Part shown: piece after piece, positions 4,944 through 6,293 of the stretch
How positions within the stretch are numbered: the first letter of the stretch is position 1
How the letters are laid out: each line of letters starts with the position of its first letter
Source of the DNA: Bacteroidetes bacterium SW_11_45_7
GTDB taxonomy: Bacteria; Bacteroidota; Bacteroidia; Chitinophagales; SW-11-45-7
Length of the DNA: 6,293 bases
Assembly (NCBI GenBank): GCA_003022985.1
Contig: PXTV01000171.1
Coordinates: 1-6,293 of the forward strand
Direction: 5' to 3'
The notes under the pieces: generated by a model
Database searches by the model: none
Seen by the model: the letters and a program-made list of their open reading frames with translations, nothing else
Told to the model about the DNA's origin: nothing
Made by a program: the position numbers and the translations under genes

Positions 4944-6293
4944 ATGCAATATGGCTGGAAGTCCATAATATTCATAATAACCTGCTGTCTTCTTACTTGC
5001 CAAGAGTCGGCTTTTGCTCAACAAAAAGATTGGCGAAAACCCGATGGGCTTTCCTCTTCTGATCAAAAGTTGGTAGAGGATAATGAGAAACGCATTTCCT
5101 TTACCAATTTGAATAGTGGTAAAACGTATTATCAGAATAACAAGAAACTGAAACGCATATATAAACTTGAGCGGCAGCAGGAATTTAAAAAAATGATTGA
5201 GGCGCTCGAGGAGTATGTTTCGAACTTCGGGACAGCTAATTTTGGGCGTGATGCAGACCTTTTATGGCTACTTGCCCAACTGTATGAAAACTTCGGCAAA
5301 ATGGATGATGCCAAGCGATTGTACAGCTTGATCCTCAAACATGCAAATGGTAATACACGCATTGTCAAGCAATATTATGACAACAAAAAACGACTTAAGG
5401 AAGAGCACTACGTACCTATTGATTATTATTACAAGCTCGTGGATTACAGAAAACGTGTCGATACCCTTCATCCGCCACAAGGCAAGGATCAGTATGTAGG
5501 CGGACAGGTCAATTCGCCTTATGATGATTACGGCCCATCATTGAGCTTCACAGATAACAAATTGCTGTATGCTTCCAAGAGGAACCGTGTATCTACACTT
5601 GATGGTACAAAGATGAATGAGGATCTTTTCTGGGCGGAGAAAAAAGGAGAAGAATGGGGTGAGGCCAAACCATTTCAAGCGCTGAATTCACGCTATAACG
5701 AAGGTGCTCCTTGCCTTGGCAGGGATGGGGAAACCATATTCTTTGCCCGCTGCGATGCGCCTGATAGTCATGGTGATTGCGACTTGTATAAAGCAACAAA
5801 GCAAGCTGGTGGCAAATGGGGCAATGTAACGAATTTGGGTGATGTGGTGAACAGCGAAAGATGGGACTCCCATCCATCCCTTTCTCATTCAGGTGATACA
5901 TTGTTCTTTGCCTCGAATCGCGATGGCGGCTTTGGGTCTAACGACATTTATTTCACTCACAAAAATGGTAACGGGCAATGGGTGCCACCTCAGAATCTGG
6001 GCCCAACCATTAACACAAAGGGAAATGATATTAGCCCGTTTTACCATCCTGAGCACGATGTCCTTTACTTCAGCTCAAATAGTCATCTCCTGAACTTTGG
6101 GAATTTCGACATTTATAAGGCTTATCGTGAAGATGGTGGCTGGACTGAACCGAAAAACATTGGCCCATTGGTCAATACAAAGGGCAATGAGCATTTCTTT
6201 ACAATCGATTCCGAATCGGAAAAATTGTTTTACTCACGCTCCGATATCCAGGAATTAGGCAAAAATGCGAATCTGTATACCTTTCCCCTTCCC
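4944..6293 (+). CDS. TPR/PD40 envelope protein, 3' end beyond the window
   Basis: The frame opens at ATG 4944, the first start after an in-frame TAA at 4929-4931, and stays open for 450 codons to the window edge. It begins with a signal peptide: a hydrophobic core at about 7-19 and a probable signal peptidase I site after AFA (residue 25). LLTC ending at Cys19 is a poor alternative lipobox because Thr at -1 is unusual. Charged and TPR-like helices follow, with the clearest repeat at about 104-136. A PD40/WD40-like propeller spans about 190-435 with five repeats: GPSLSFTDNKLLYAS, EGAPCLGRDGETIFFAR, HPSLSHSGDTLFFAS, ISPFYHPEHDVLYFS and HFFTIDSESEKLFYS. Conserved blade links such as G.GSNDIYF and NLGP.INTKGND are clear. 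Relatives usually continue into a beta-sandwich domain and often an OmpA C-terminal domain; that is inference, as the end is unseen. It is transcribed divergently from the synthetase and resembles the minus-strand lipoprotein at 232-2253, though at moderate similarity. A role in the outer-membrane periphery is likely; the exact function is unknown. Confidence 0.85.
   Translation, partial: MQYGWKSIIFIITCCLLTCQESAFAQQKDWRKPDGLSSSDQKLVEDNEKRISFTNLNSGKTYYQNNKKLKRIYKLERQQEFKKMIEALEEYVSNFGTANFGRDADLLWLLAQLYENFGKMDDAKRLYSLILKHANGNTRIVKQYYDNKKRLKEEHYVPIDYYYKLVDYRKRVDTLHPPQGKDQYVGGQVNSPYDDYGPSLSFTDNKLLYASKRNRVSTLDGTKMNEDLFWAEKKGEEWGEAKPFQALNSRYNEGAPCLGRDGETIFFARCDAPDSHGDCDLYKATKQAGGKWGNVTNLGDVVNSERWDSHPSLSHSGDTLFFASNRDGGFGSNDIYFTHKNGNGQWVPPQNLGPTINTKGNDISPFYHPEHDVLYFSSNSHLLNFGNFDIYKAYREDGGWTEPKNIGPLVNTKGNEHFFTIDSESEKLFYSRSDIQELGKNANLYTFPLP

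Noticed and set aside
5132..5901. Minus-strand frames inside the plus-strand PD40 gene (5132-5368, 5268-5480, 5593-5901, 5688-5888)
   Set aside because: The plus-strand frame from 4944 is continuously open for 450 codons with a signal peptide and five PD40 repeats, so these are shadows.

Overview
The window looks chromosomal and comes from a member of the Bacteroidota, probably a Cytophagales-like lineage; the phylum is much surer than the order. The evidence is a type III glutamine synthetase of the Bacteroides kind, two large envelope proteins combining TPR repeats with a PD40/WD40-like propeller (one with the full PorE-like domain set of the type IX secretion system), a tRNA gene without an encoded CCA end, and a match to the Bacteroidota -7 promoter box (TAnnTTTG) ahead of the synthetase.

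Layout, left to right: a tRNA-Pro(GGG) gene on the minus strand (25-99); a 132-bp gap; a 673-residue OmpA-family lipoprotein on the minus strand (232-2253); a 147-bp gap with a strong terminator-like hairpin (2345-2370); a broken type III glutamine synthetase gene on the minus strand (2401-4451); a 492-bp AT-rich gap (4452-4943) that holds a start-less coding remnant on the minus strand (4684-4905); and a divergent plus-strand gene for a second TPR/PD40 envelope protein (4944 onward) that is still open when the window ends.

The main observation is damage in the glutamine synthetase. Compared with the family as I remember it, the gene lacks about 22 nt just after the conserved NGSGKHNN motif, which removes most of the WS..TDTG segment and shifts the frame. 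Separately, it lacks an in-frame block of about 44 residues that normally carries a conserved FEGDGY motif. Adding both back would give about 734 residues, the normal family size. The neighbouring lipoprotein may also have lost about 13 residues of a propeller strand. Several clean internal deletions in otherwise well-kept genes point either to recent gene decay or to an assembly or consensus artefact; the sequence alone cannot decide.

Functionally, the two envelope proteins may belong to the same cell-envelope or secretion machinery. The synthetase (ammonium assimilation) has no visible functional tie to them and appears to be transcribed separately. I found no CRISPR array, complete insertion sequence or phage gene, and no convincing new multi-gene system.
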